From positions 12,781,290-12,845,289 of the forward strand of contig OX031061.1 of assembly GCA_943736015.1 (NCBI GenBank): a stretch of DNA of 64,000 bases. Reading direction: 5' to 3'. This DNA comes from Tridacna crocea. Lineage: Eukaryota; Mollusca; Bivalvia; Cardiida; Cardiidae. Within the stretch, counting starts at the first letter, position 1, and every line of letters starts with the position of its first letter. The notes beneath the pieces are model-generated. The model was given only the letters and a program-made list of their open reading frames with translations, was not told the DNA's origin and did not search any database. The translations under genes and the position numbers were made by a program. This document shows, in pieces, positions 40,816 to 52,118 of this stretch.

Positions 40816-41230
40816 AAACCTTTACCACCCAATTCTGACTTTTAACAACCTTAACTCTTTACCAAACGACAAATTTTACACTCTTCCAAACTCAAAGATT
40901 TCTTAAAAATGGCAAAAAGTTCTCCAAATGGGTAGAAAACACTGTGGGAAAAGGAGAAATTGCTCAGTCCAAGCAATTTCTCCTTTTCCCACAGTGTTTT
41001 CAAAAGACTTGTACTGCAGACATGTAAAGGGATTGTTTGGGAGAGGGTTAATGAAGAATTCATAGGAAAACATCAGAGAAAAAGGAGCAAATGCTGGTAA
41101 CCAGCATTTTTTCCTTTTCACACATTGTTTTCCCGTCAAAATTAAATTTCACCATTTGAGTCACATAAAAATTGTCGCCTGCAAATGCATTCATTTTGGT
41201 CTATATTTTTCTCGTATGGTAAAGAGTTAA
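40816..41230 (-). mobile_element. TTAA MITE, subfamily A, interrupted by a B copy
   Basis: The left piece is AACCTTTACCACCCAATTCTG...AACAACC. The right piece restarts after 41051 (AGGAAAACATCAGAGAAAAAGG), has a good core and ends GGTAAAGAGTTAA. Confidence 0.75.
40851..41051 (+). mobile_element. TTAA MITE, subfamily B, nested
   Basis: TTAACTCTTTACCAAACGAC to GGGAGAGGGTTAA; core TTGCTCAGTCCAAGCAA. It sits at a TTAA inside the surrounding A element. Confidence 0.8.
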
Positions 41231-41269
41231 ATGACTTAATTTGTTATAAAAAGAATAGAATAAATGATT

Positions 41270-41350
41270 GAATATGTAGTGGGTAAAAAAGGATAGGTAA
41301 AATGCTAATTACCAGCATTTTCTACTTTACCCTAAGTGTTTAAAAAAGCT
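41270..41350. mobile_element. TTAA MITE core fragment
   Basis: GTGGGTAAAAAAGGATAGG, AATGCTAATTACCAGCATTT and TTTAAAAAAGCTATC are recognisable around a decayed palindrome. Confidence 0.5.
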
Positions 41351-41357
41351 ATCTTCT

Positions 41358-41585
41358 TTAACCCTGTACCACACAATGACGACTTTTAACGACCCTTAGG
41401 AAAAAACCTTTCAAAAACATTGTGGGAAGAGGAGAAAATGTTGGTAACCAGCATTTATTCCTTTTCCCACAAAGTTTTCTACTCTATCAAAGAAATATAG
41501 CACCATTTTAGCTACTTAGAATTGTTGTTTGTAAATGCTTTCAATTTAGATAGGTTTAACATTTTGTGTTGTGGTAAAGGGTTAA
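41358..41585 (-). mobile_element. TTAA MITE, subfamily A, full length
   Basis: TTAACCCTGTACCACACAATG to GTGGTAAAGGGTTAA. Confidence 0.8.
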
Positions 41586-41682
41586 TGAACTTGTATTGTA
41601 AAAGCATAATAAACTTAGTGCTTTTGAAATATGTAAATTTATGTCAAAATATGTTTAAATTTCTTTACAGTATTTAGGGCAC

Positions 41683-41940
41683 ATAACCCTTTTCCAAACA
41701 ATCCTTGGTTTTCATGACCTGAGAGGAAAGCCTTTTGAAAACATTGTGGGAAAAGTAGAAAATGCTGGTAATCAGCACTTTCTCCAATACCTACAATCTT
41801 TTCTACCCTTCTCAAAAAAAAAATAGTATTTGAGTCACAGTAATTTTGTTGTCTGCAAACTGAGTCACAGTAATTTTGTTGTCTGCAAACACTTTCAATT
41901 TGGACAAGTCTAAAATTTTTGTCGTTTGGTAAAGAGTTAA
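41683..41940 (-). mobile_element. TTAA MITE, subfamily A, with internal 30-bp duplication
   Basis: The left end is ATAACCCTTTTCCAAACAATCC. TGAGTCACAGTAATTTTGTT with GTCTGCAAAC is present twice in tandem at about 41831-41890, making this copy longer than the rest. It ends GGTAAAGAGTTAA. Confidence 0.78.
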
Positions 41941-42537
41941 ACATACCGATAATATGATACATAATTATTCTATACATTTTGTTTAAATTAAATATTAATT
42001 GGTTGTAAATTTCTTTGTTTTTTTTTTTTCATGTACTGTAAGTTTTTGTAGAGGCAAACAGAGGTAAGATCTGGCCAGATAATCAGGAATTGGATAGGTT
42101 CACAGAAATATGCCTCCGTTTTCACCCATTACCTCTGTTCCCCCTCCATCTGTCTCATTTCTCATTTTTCAAGAATTACCTTATTTTTCACATGAAATTT
42201 AGTTAAACAAGTAATTACATTGAAATGATACCCCCGCAGAAAAATTTACTTGACAGCGTAACTTAAAATCGCTCCCAGCCAGACATTTTTCATCGTATCA
42301 AAGATAAAAAAAGAAATAAATGGATGGAATGGGCTATTGTACACAAGTATTATAAAGTTTCACAAAATTCCGTTTGATAGTATCAGAGATATACTCCCGC
42401 ATAGTCACATGGATGGACGGAAGGACAGATAATGCTAAAACTATATCCCTCTGTCTTTGGCGGGGGATAAAAATAGTCTCCACCCTTGGGATAGAAAAAC
42501 CACAAGGCTTTGAATGTTGACTAGTATATCGCAATTT

Positions 42538-42761
42538 TTAACCCTTTACCAGATAATCTTGAGTTATAATAACCTTTGAAGGTTTTGGACAACATTGTTG
42601 GAAAGAGAGAAAATGCTGGTAACCAGCATTTTCTCCTTTTCCCACAATGTTTTCTACCCTTCACAAAACAAATTTCAAATTTTCAGTCACTTTTATTTTG
42701 TCATCTGCAAATGCTTTTAATTTGATCCAGTCCAAATTGTTGTCTTTTGGCCAAGAGTTAA
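42538..42761 (-). mobile_element. TTAA MITE, subfamily A
   Basis: TTAACCCTTTACCAGATAATC to GGCCAAGAGTTAA, with an intact core near 42612-42650. Confidence 0.78.
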
Positions 42762-42889
42762 TACTCCTTCTTTACAGTTGTTTAAATTGTGTGCGTTAGA
42801 TCAACAGGTTCATATGCATTGCATAAAATTCTAGGAAAAATTTTAAACAAATTTTTTGAAATCACAATACCAAGAACACAATTACTTTG

Positions 42890-43079
42890 TTAACCCTTTC
42901 CTACACAATGACGACTTTTGACAACCCTTACATTGTGGGAAAAGGAGAAAATGCTGGTAACCAATGTTTTCTTCCCTATCAATAAACAATTGCACCATTT
43001 GAGCGGTCATTGAAATTGTCGTCTGCAAATGTTTTCAATTTGTATAGGATTAAAATTTTGTTGCCTGGGAAATGGTTAA
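42890..43079 (-). mobile_element. TTAA MITE, subfamily A, half the palindrome deleted
   Basis: TTAACCCTTTCCTACACAATG. After GCTGGTAACC it jumps to AATGTTTTCTTCCC, so the hairpin is lost. It ends GGGAAATGGTTAA. Confidence 0.75.
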
Positions 43080-43239
43080 TTGCTAAAAACAAGATTGTTG
43101 GAGTTATGTCCCTTCCATCAAAGGGTTTGTTGTGGACTCGAAGAAAAGTTAATCTTGTTTTTTCATACAAACATCAGGTTCGTTATTCACTCATTACTTA
43201 TACCCCTTAGGATTCTAGGCATGACTGACTGACCTTTTG

Positions 43240-43300
43240 CGGACAGTGTAGATCAAGATCAAACAGCACTGAAAGTGCAACGTGCAGTCTGATTTTTTAT
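43240..43300. repeat. Short palindrome, GATCAAGATC family, truncated
   Basis: ACAGTGTAGATCAAGATCAA then GTGCAGTCTGATTTTTTAT. The right arm is cut where the next MITE half begins. Confidence 0.5.
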
Positions 43301-43304
43301 TTTG

Positions 43305-43446
43305 GTAACAAGCATTTTCTCCTTTTCCCACAATGTTTTCTATCCTTCACAAAACAAATTCAAATTTTCAGTCACTTTTATTTTGTTGTCTGCAAATGCT
43401 TTCAATTTGGACAAACCTAAAATTTTGTTGTTTGGTAATGAGTTAA
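43305..43446 (-). mobile_element. TTAA MITE half, subfamily A
   Basis: It starts at GGTAACAAGCATTTTCTCC and runs to GGTAATGAGTTAA. Confidence 0.72.
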
Positions 43447-43450
43447 CACA

Positions 43451-43671
43451 TTAACACACAATCCCTACTTTTGACGACCCCGAAAAAGAGCCCTTCAGAA
43501 AACATTGTGGGAAAAGGAGAAAATGCTGGTAACCAGCATTTTCTCCTTTTCCCACAATGTCTTCTACCCTTTCTAACACAAATTGTAAAATTCCAGTAAC
43601 TTCCATTTTGTCGTCTGCAAATGCTTTCCATTTGGAAAAGCCTAAAATATTGTCATTTGGTAATGAGTTAA
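43451..43671 (-). mobile_element. TTAA MITE, subfamily A, full length
   Basis: TTAACACACAATCCC (terminus shortened) to GGTAATGAGTTAA; core intact. It lies 4 bp after the TTAA of the preceding half. Confidence 0.78.
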
Positions 43672-43694
43672 GAGAATTCTTGAGATGTGTAGGC

Positions 43695-43892
43695 CCTGCA
43701 GGCTAATCTGAAACGAAACTTTCCGTTTTCATGTAATTTTCTGTTTTGCTCATTTCTATTGCAGTACAAAATCTAGTGTAGTCTTAAAGTGTCATCTCAT
43801 ATCAGCCTGCAATTTGTGTGGACTGATCTGAGACAATGCTTTATGCATATGTCCGAATGCACCTTTTCACACGTTGTAGGCCATAATTCTTA
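43695..43892. mobile_element. Foldback MITE with GCATTC arms, left end truncated
   Basis: It contains CATGTAATTTTCTGTTTTGC and ACAAAATCTAGTGTAGTC, the inverse of the 2991 and 19751 copies. The right arm ends CCGAATGCACCTTTTCACACG. Confidence 0.65.
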
Positions 43893-44080
43893 TTCTTATA
43901 TGACAGGTGAATTCAGCTCTATAAATACAGTGCAGCGAAATCGTGGTAAAGTCTTTGTCAATCTATACAGAGAGACGTCATTCTATACAGATTGACATCA
44001 TTCTGCATAAAGTAATTTATTCAAAGGAATATAATATGCATCTGCGTTTTTACTCTAAGTATGAACTTGTTTTCCTTTCA

Positions 44081-44411
44081 TTAAAGGTGGGTATTTAGAA
44101 TTTTTACATCTCACCAAATTAAAAAATATATGTGTCACTGAATATCATATGAAAAAATAATACAGATCATCAATAATTAAGATTCATAAAATTCCCAAAA
44201 AAAATTTTTTTGATGGTGTTCCCTTAAAAGGCTACATAGCCTCTTAAGGTATTTTTAGATTTCATGCCAAAAATCAATAAAGCATTGTGGGAATGTCAAG
44301 TGACTGGCATGTGACTCATGAATGAAAATTAAAAGGCTTTGGGAGTATAAGGATGATTTTTTTTTTATTTTTGTAAAATGTTCATCCCAAGATCAGAAGG
44401 GCCACCTTTAA
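44081..44411 (-). mobile_element. TTAAAGGTGG MITE, short form
   Basis: 331 bp between TTAAAGGTGGGTATTTAGAA and GAAGGGCCACCTTTAA. Both ends match the long copies at 46394 and 47541 in inverse orientation, but about 210 bp of interior is missing. Confidence 0.8.
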
Positions 44412-44757
44412 GAGTCGGTCATGTTAGAATCGTAAGATGGCCCTTGTGGATTATTTATTGTGTCTCATAACTCACAACTGTGGTTTATTGAATGATAAAC
44501 CATGATAGAAAGAATATTATGTATTCCTTAGAGCACTGATAAATGAAACAGACTAACATCTTCAGCCATTAGATAAGATGCATGTATAGCAGTATCAAGG
44601 TTTTTTTATTTTTGTTCAGACATATCCAAAAATAGCTGTTATCTAGTCCAATATTAGTCTCAGATTGCACACTATTGTCTGACCAGTTACTGCACGGAGA
44701 TCAAAAGAACTCTTCAGTCGTTATTTTTGTTTCATAGAATAATGTGTATCAGATCCT

Positions 44758-44985
44758 AAATTCTTTACCAGACAACATTAATTTAGAGTTGTCCAAACTG
44801 AAAGGATTTGCAGGTACTGAAATGAGTGTGGCTTAGCTAATGCGAACCTGTTTGAACTTGTCTTTAAACAGATAGAAAACTTGGGAGCTAGAGCAGTCTG
44901 CGGCATACTGTCCTTGTCCCACAATGCTTTCATAAGCTATTTTCTGTGGTTGTTGAAATCAGGGATTGTTTTGTTAAGAGCTGAA
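44758..44985 (+). mobile_element. TTAA MITE, degraded
   Basis: TAAATTCTTTACCAGACAACA, GTCCAAACTGAAAGGATTTGC and TTTTGTTAAGAGCTGAA are recognisable. The palindrome is gone. Confidence 0.55.
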
Positions 44986-45228
44986 CTGTAGGTATCATAG
45001 CACTCTTGTTCTATTTCAATGAACCTTTTTGGTTGTTCTGTTTTATGCACTATTTGAGTTAACAGTATTCTATTTCTTGGCACTGTTGAACCTGATCTGT
45101 TTGAGTGTTCTATTTTAAACCCTCTAAACACATGATTTATTTCTGTGTACATGTACTATTTTTACTACTATACATGTTATGGATCTAGTTCCTGTTACTA
45201 ATAAGCACATCATGTAGGAGGTATACCC

Positions 45229-45455
45229 TTAATTCTTTACCAAACGACATAACTTTAGACGTGTTCAAATTTGGAGCATTTGCAGACAACAATTAGAGTG
45301 ACTCAAAAGTTGAAATTTGGTTTGGGAAGGGTAGAAAACATTGTGGGAAAAGGGAGAAAATGCTGGTTACCAGCATTTTCTCCTTTTCCCTTAAGGTTTT
45401 CAGAAGGCTTTTTGTCAGGGTCATGAAAACCCGGGATTGTTTGGTAAAGGGTTGA
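45229..45455 (+). mobile_element. TTAA MITE, subfamily A
   Basis: TTAATTCTTTACCAAACGAC to GGTAAAGGGTTGAA, with the core near 45350-45395. Confidence 0.78.
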
Positions 45456-45749
45456 AATCTCATCCCATTAAGTACAAATCTGTGGATGTTTCTGCACAGA
45501 TTATGAATTGTGATCAGATTTTACACAACATTACAGCAATTTTGGTATATACATCACTTCTTGCATTTTGTAGTAGAGCAAACAATCATGTAAAAAGAGA
45601 AATATGGCCTTTGACAATCAAAGCACTGAAGGTACTTTTTTTTTAAACAATTCAAATCAAAGCACTGAAATTACCGTAAAGACAGAGACGGAGTCATTGT
45701 GCTTTTGATAAGAAATTGTTCATTTAACTTCCATACAATCAGGAGTTTT

Positions 45750-46016
45750 TTTAACCCTTTACCACAGAATCAGGAGTTTTAAATAACAATAAACCCATTC
45801 CCACACAATCCCTGGTTTTTACAGGTCAGGAACAGAAGCCTTTTGAAAACATTGTGGGAAAAAGAGAAAATGCTGGTAACCAGCATTTTCTCCTTTTCCC
45901 ACAATGTTTTCTACCCTACCATATAGAAAAATAATCTTTTAGCAACTGTTAATTTGTCATCTGCAAAATGCTTTCAGTTTGGTCTGGTCTAAAATTTGCC
46001 TTTTGGGAAAGGGTAA
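45750..46016 (-). mobile_element. TTAA MITE, subfamily A, with doubled left terminus
   Basis: TTAACCCTTTACCACAGAATC opens one copy. About 40 bp later AAACCCATTCCCACACAATCCC opens another, which is complete to GGGAAAGGGTAAAG. The first is probably a truncated remnant. Confidence 0.7.
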
Positions 46017-46019
46017 AGA

Positions 46020-46190
46020 AAGACGGAATTTGAAACAGGTGTTGGCTATTGAAGAAGGAGAAAAGGCTATTTACCAGCATTCTCTCAGGTTACTGCAATG
46101 TAATCTTTTCAAACACAAATTATCAGGCTGAAGCCACTTTTAAGCAATGACCTGCAAATGCTTTTGTCCAAAATTTTGTACTCTCCCAGA
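46020..46190 (-). mobile_element. TTAA MITE remnant
   Basis: GGAGAAAAGGCTATTTACCAGC, CCTGCAAATGCTTTTG and CCAAAATTTTGT survive in order. Confidence 0.45.
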
Positions 46191-46393
46191 GAGATGATAT
46201 TTACAAAGGTATTCAAGTATGAGACTTACCTAATTGTGCTGATTATTGATATTTTACAAAGATATTATTTAAAGTCGTCTCCAACAAATTTATGTCTGAA
46301 ATAAATTTGTACAACAAAACTTTGAAAAGATTTTTGTGAAAGATATCCCTGATAATCAATGTATGCTTCATTCCTGGATATCAAAAATGGCTC

Positions 46394-46944
46394 TGAAAGG
46401 TGGCCCTTCAGATTTTTGGATGAAAATTTTACAAAAATACAAAAAAAACATCCTTATACTCCCAAAGCCTTATAATTTTCATTCATTACACCCCAGTAGT
46501 CGAAAACCATCCGACAACTAGATAAATTGGAGATTTACTACAGTCCAGGTCGACACTGAAGGGAAACATGGTTTATTTTTACATGAGCAACTTGCTCATT
46601 TACGTACCGGAAATATACAGAGGAAGATTCAAATGTAGTGCCCGAAGTTCTAGACATTATGGAAAATAATTACATGTTTGTTATGTTATGGAATTTAATA
46701 GTCATTAGTCACATGCAAGTCACTTAACATTTCCACAATACTTTTTTTGATTTTGGCGGGAAATCTAAAAATAGCTTAAGAGGCTACATAGCCATTTAAG
46801 GGAATACCACCAAAAAAATGTGTTTTTATAATTCAATGATTCTTAATTACTGATGATTTGTATTGTTTTTTTATATAAATTTCATTGATATATATATATA
46901 TTTTAATTTGGTGTAACGTGATTACTCTAAATACCCACCTTTAA
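46394..46944 (+). mobile_element. TTAAAGGTGG MITE, long form
   Basis: About 551 bp. The left end is worn (TGAAAGGTGGCCCTTCAG); the right end is ACCCACCTTTAA. Interior words shared with the 47541 copy include CTCCCAAAGCCTTAT, AAGGGAAACATGGT and GGAATTTAATAGTCATTAGTC. Confidence 0.82.
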
Positions 46945-47067
46945 TTTTGTATAATTTATGTTAATTCTTAATTCCAGAACAAACTATTTCACTGAGCCAG
47001 TCAATAACTTTGTATTACCCTGAAGGCTGCTATGTGCAACTCAAGGACCTTTTGCAGGAAATTTATA

Positions 47068-47122
47068 TCAAGATCAGACTGCACACATTGTGCAGCCTGA
47101 TCTTGGATCTACACTGTCAACT
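47068..47122. repeat. Short palindrome, GATCAAGATC family
   Basis: ATCAAGATCAGACTGCACAC and GTGCAGCCTGATCTTGGAT form the best-preserved stem of this family in the window. Confidence 0.65.
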
Positions 47123-47540
47123 ATGGAGATATCTCACTCATATCAGATTAACAGTTTCATTTCATCAATCAAGCTCTTTCAGAATGGTTCAAATAACTTG
47201 ATTCACTGCAGAACTAAGGTTCTCATGCCAACAAAAGGATGGTGATTCTTTTAAGCAGATTTTAAAAAATCTTCTCATCAAAAACTGTGGAAACATGGAC
47301 TTCCAAACTTTGCATGTAGCTTCTTCTAGTGGATCTCAACCAAGATTCTTAAAATTTCGGTCCTAGGGTCACAAGTGGCAGGAGGTCATTTTTTGTTGCA
47401 AACTTTTAAAGTCTTCTCACTCCATAAGGTCTACAGAAAAGAAATTTGGTAAGCAAATTCATGTAGATGACTTCTTCAAAGACTGTTCCAATTAAAGCCC
47501 ATAGGATTCAAGTTCAAAATATTCTTTTTTTATGGAAGCT

Positions 47541-48081
47541 TTAAAGGTGGCCCTTCAGATTTTGGGACGAAAATTTTACAAAAATACAAAAAAATCATCC
47601 TTATACTCCCAAAGCCTTATGCTTTTCATTCATTAAACTCCAGTAGTCGAAAACCATTCGACAAGTACATAAATTAGAGATTTACTACAGCCCACTGAAG
47701 GGAAACATGGTCTGTTTTTACATGAGCAACTCACTCATTTACATACCAGAAATATACAGACAAAGAGTCAAACATAGCATCCGAAGTTCTAAACATTATG
47801 GAAAATAATTACATGTTTGTTATGTTATGGAATTTAATAGTCATTAGTCACGTGCAAGTCACTTAACATTCCCACAATGCTTTTTTTGATTTTGGTGGGA
47901 AATCTAAAAATAGCCTAAGAGGCTATGTAGCCTTTTAAGGGAATACCACCAAAAAATGTGTTTTTGTAATTCAATGATTCTTAATTACTGATGATTTGTA
48001 TTGTTGTTTTCATATAAATTTCATTGACATATATATTTTTCAATTTGGTGTGATGTGAAAATTCTAAATACCCACCTTTAA
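47541..48081 (+). mobile_element. TTAAAGGTGG MITE, long form
   Basis: 541 bp with intact TTAA at both ends. The last TTAA (48078-48081) is also the first TTAA of a subfamily B MITE. Confidence 0.85.
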
Positions 48082-48292
48082 CCCTTTCCCAAACAACAAA
48101 TATTGGACTCCTCCAAACCAAAAGAGTTTGCAGACGACAATTTTGAATTTGGAGAAAATGGCAGAAAGTTCTCAAAATGGGTGGAAAACACTGTGAGAAA
48201 AGGAGAAATTGCTCGTCATGAGCAATTTCTCCTCTTTCCACAGTGTTTTCAAAAGACATGTAAAAACCAGGGCTTGTTTGGGAAAGGGTTAA
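48078..48292 (+). mobile_element. TTAA MITE, subfamily B, full length
   Basis: TTAACCCTTTCCCAAACAAC to GGGAAAGGGTTAA; core TTGCTCGTCATGAGCAA. Confidence 0.85.
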
Positions 48293-48772
48293 AAATCTTC
48301 TTGATCTTGACTGTAAGGTGTAAGACTGCCAAATTTGCATGCAGCTACATCTATTATCCCTTTACCAAGGTTTGTCAGCTTATAGCCCTGGGTCAGCACT
48401 GGCTACACCCAAGGGGTCACAAGTTTTTTCATGGGTCTTTATTGTGAGAATCTCCCTGTTCCTTACAAACAGCCCTTGGGCTACAAAACAGGATGTCTAC
48501 CAAGATATCGGTCAATCAACAGTCAGTATCTGGAAATCAGCATTCAACTTCTGCTACAGGATGTCTGTCAAATTTTATTCAACTTTCAACCTTGGGGCCC
48601 ACCCAGGAAGTCACAATGTTCTCAAGTGAACACTTTGGCAATTTGACCCTCCTGCTGTCAATACCTTACCAATATGAAGCTGACGATTTGCATAAGACTT
48701 TAGTGTTACTGAGGTGATAGAAGTTGTCTTTTACAAAGCAAAGAAACGTGCACACACATACAGAGGTTATAT

Positions 48773-49010
48773 TTAACCCATTACCACACAATCCCTACTT
48801 TTGACGACCCTGAGAAAGAAGCCTTTAGAAAACATTGTGGGAAAAGGAGAAAATGCTGGTAACCAGCATTTTCTCCTTTTTCCACAATGTTTTCTACCCT
48901 ATCAAAGCAAATTTGCACCATTTGAGCCATTTGAGCCACTTTGAAATTGTCATCTGCAAATGATTTCAATTTGGATAGGTCGAAAATTTTGCCGTGTGGT
49001 AAAGGGTTAA
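48773..49010 (-). mobile_element. TTAA MITE, subfamily A, full length
   Basis: TTAACCCATTACCACACAATCCC to GTGGTAAAGGGTTAA. It contains a small CATTTGAGC duplication near 48918-48935. Confidence 0.82.
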
Positions 49011-50456
49011 TGTGACCAAAATGATGACATTAATTTGGCCTGTTTTTCCTATTAAAGAGTGGAAAACACCTCGGTTGAAAGAAGAAAAATTGCTTGTTAC
49101 CAAAACTTCCTTATTTTAGCATGATGTTTCAAATTTCCTGTCGACTATGGAAAAAAAAGGTCAGTGATACAGGTTTGATACGAGTGTCCATTTTTAATGT
49201 TTGCATAGAGTTCAATTAACTCTTTTCCTGCAGAGTTTAAACTATTCAGGAAGCCAACCATCGGCTCAGATCTAGTAAGTTTAAGGCTTTCCTCCCTTGA
49301 AGCCTCTGGTCAACAAGGAATAGTTTTTTTTGTTTTGTTGTTGTTAGATTATCCAGAATTTTCTGTGATTCAATGTTTCTAAACATGTAAACTGCCCAGA
49401 ATTTCTTTAAATATCTATCTAAAAGTTTCTGTTCATTCCTCTAGTACTTTATTTAAAAGGAGATAATAATAATTTCCTTTTGAATAGAGTATACGGTGAT
49501 TTTATAATTGAAAATGATAATTATAGGAAGGCAATATCTCCAAAAGTGGCTCAACGAATATGCTACAATAGTGATGATTTTTAATTATATATTTTCCAGA
49601 GTTAAATTACATTGGAAATAGGTATACCGCTTCAGGGTAGGAATACCTCTATGGTCTCATTGCGAACAGTACTTTCATCGCTTTGATTTTGTTAAAGACG
49701 TTTATGACAAATTCTTCCAATGGACAGATTTTTTTTAAACTTTGCACATACAAAGCTCATCATGTCTCTTGTAGATTACAATGAAAAAAAATGGGGGTCC
49801 CCGTGCTCGTTTCCGAGAAATTCGCTTTTGAAAAATGTACATACAGTTGCAAAATTCTGTATATACTGGATTTAACACACTTTCCTTGAATAGTCAATTA
49901 AACAGGAAAAGTACCAAAAGAATATACAAATATACATCACTTTAAAGAAAAATAATTCAGTTTTGCACAAAAAACATATAAAAGCCTGCTTCTGAGCATG
50001 GCAAATGTACCAATATGCATTTTATATATAGACCATTGAGTTAAAAAGGGAGATAATTTGACCGGGTTAAGGGTTAATTTTCAATAAAAATATACTTTCA
50101 AATGGACAGATTTTTTTTTAAATTTCCACAATCATAGTACTTATAAATCGTGACAATAAGAAAAAATAAAAATGGCACCTACCCGTGCTTTTTTCCCCAG
50201 GAAAAAGGGATGAAGGTCACATTTGAAGTTAATTTTTTCAAAGGAAAGGGATAAAAGCTCGGCTGACATGATGGAAAAGGGAAAAATTATTCAGTGGAAG
50301 AAATTTCCCTTTTCCCACAGTATTTTTCAAAGAGGAAATAGCTATACTTCAAGAAATAGGTATACTTCAACAGCTTCAATTTTCTGCCTGTTTCATTGTT
50401 TGCTGTGTAACTGGACTTTTTTCCAGCTAATTCTTTACCAGTCATATCATCCTTAC

Positions 50457-50525
50457 ACTGGCAGGCCAGTTTTGATGCTATCACCTTCTCCGGAAAGGAT
50501 AGCATGACAACTGGCCTGCCAGTTT
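50457..50525. repeat. Hairpin with about 25-bp stem
   Basis: ACTGGCAGGCCAGTTTTGAT and GACAACTGGCCTGCCAGT pair, with GCTATC/GATAGC extending the stem, around a loop ACCTTCTCCGGAAAG. Unassigned. Confidence 0.7.
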
Positions 50526-50976
50526 CAGGAAAACGTCAGAAGCTGTATCATTTTCATCCTTGGATGGCTGACATTGCGTACAAAATACCCTTTTCCACGA
50601 CAAATAAGCATTCGTTTTGGTGAAAACTTCCCCTTTTTATTTCAACCATAGAATACCATGGCTAGTGCAACCGTGCTATTACCATCCGTAGAATGTTCTT
50701 CTTGCTGTTACTATTGCCATTTGTGCGAAAAATACACAATAGCGCTGATAGTTTTACTATCTGTGAGAAATACACATGCGCAGTATAGATGCGCGTAAAC
50801 ATTTATACCAAACGTCGTTAACTTCTTCAGCTAGGTTTTTCTATACCACAGCAAGGCCCACATCATTTCACTTTAACTTTACTCTAAATATATATGTGGC
50901 ATGTATCATGTATGGTTTTACAATATGTTACATTGCTACACTGATCAATAAAATGACAGTGGAAATGGACCTTGAA

Positions 50977-51196
50977 GCCTTTACCTAACAATGCCAACTG
51001 TTAAAGATACTGAGAAAGAAGCTTTTGGAAAACATTATTGGAAAAGGAGAAAATGCAGGATACCAGCATTTTCTCCTATTCCAATGATGTTTTCTACCCT
51101 ATGACAGAGAGCATAGTGCACGTTGCATATAGTTTTTGGTCAGCAAATGCTTTCAACTTGGACAGATCTAGAATTTTATAATATCGTAAGCAGTTT
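50977..51196 (-). mobile_element. TTAA MITE, degraded ends
   Basis: GCCTTTACCTAACAATGCC and a fine palindrome (GCAGGATACCAGC), then GTCAGCAAATGCTTTCAAC. The right terminus is lost. Confidence 0.65.
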
Positions 51197-51431
51197 ATGC
51201 AAAACTGTTGTAACATTATAAACCCATACAGAAATATGTAAGTGATCCCTATCAAAGTTTGAGTAGTATACATGGACCTATGTGCCACTTCGCACGTACA
51301 TTAATACAAGGGCTGTAACCTTCCTCACATGTATACACGAACATCAGTCCGTTACAATGGATACGTAAAAGAACCAAGGGATCTACTTGAAAAATAGTTC
51401 CTGCAACCGGACTTCCCGGTGTTTTGGTTCC

Positions 51432-51662
51432 TTAACTCATTACCAAACGACAAATTTTTAGGTTTGTCCAAATTGAAAGCATTTGCAGACGACAAAATAA
51501 AAGTGACTGAAAATTTAAAATTTGCTTTGTGAAGGGTAGAAAACATTGTGGGAAAAGGAGAAAATGCTGGTTACCAGCATTTGCTCCTTTTCCCACATTG
51601 TGTTCTAAAGGCTTCTTTCTCAAGGTCGACAAAAGTAGACTGATTGTGTGGTAATGTGTTAA
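51432..51662 (+). mobile_element. TTAA MITE, subfamily A, full length
   Basis: TTAACTCATTACCAAACGAC to GTGGTAATGTGTTAA. Confidence 0.82.
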
Positions 51663-51783
51663 TCCATACCCTGCTGAATCACTAAAATGAATTTTTCAAT
51701 GCGATATAGTGAAAACCCAGATATTTTAACCAGGCCCTGTGAAAAGGGAGCTACATGTATGTGCATCTGCGAAAAGTATCGAC

Positions 51784-51822
51784 CCAGGTCAGCCTGCGCA
51801 GTCCGCGCAGGCTGACCTGAGC
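51784..51822. repeat. Near-perfect palindrome of the GCGCAGGCTG type
   Basis: CAGGTCAGCCTGCGCAG against CGCGCAGGCTGACCTG. It lies in a foldback of about 130 bp (51730-51860). Confidence 0.7.
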
Positions 51823-52118
51823 CGAAACTTTTCGCTATTGTTCAGTTTTCTGTATGTGAGAGGACCGATTTACCTCATGATACAGTCGACTGTTTGAAAA
51901 TAGTGACTGTCATGGATCCATATTTATGGGATTGCTTGGTGGGTACCCTGCATCACGGCGATGCAATGGGCCCCCTTTTGTCAGAGTATGGTTCATTTCT
52001 ATTTCAGAGTTATGTTTGGGGGAATGATATCTCTTTATCAGACGGTCTGTGCAGTCTGATCTTGATCTTCACTGTCTGCAAAAGGTGAGTGAGTTGCACT
52101 GAGCAGCGTAAGTGTTAA

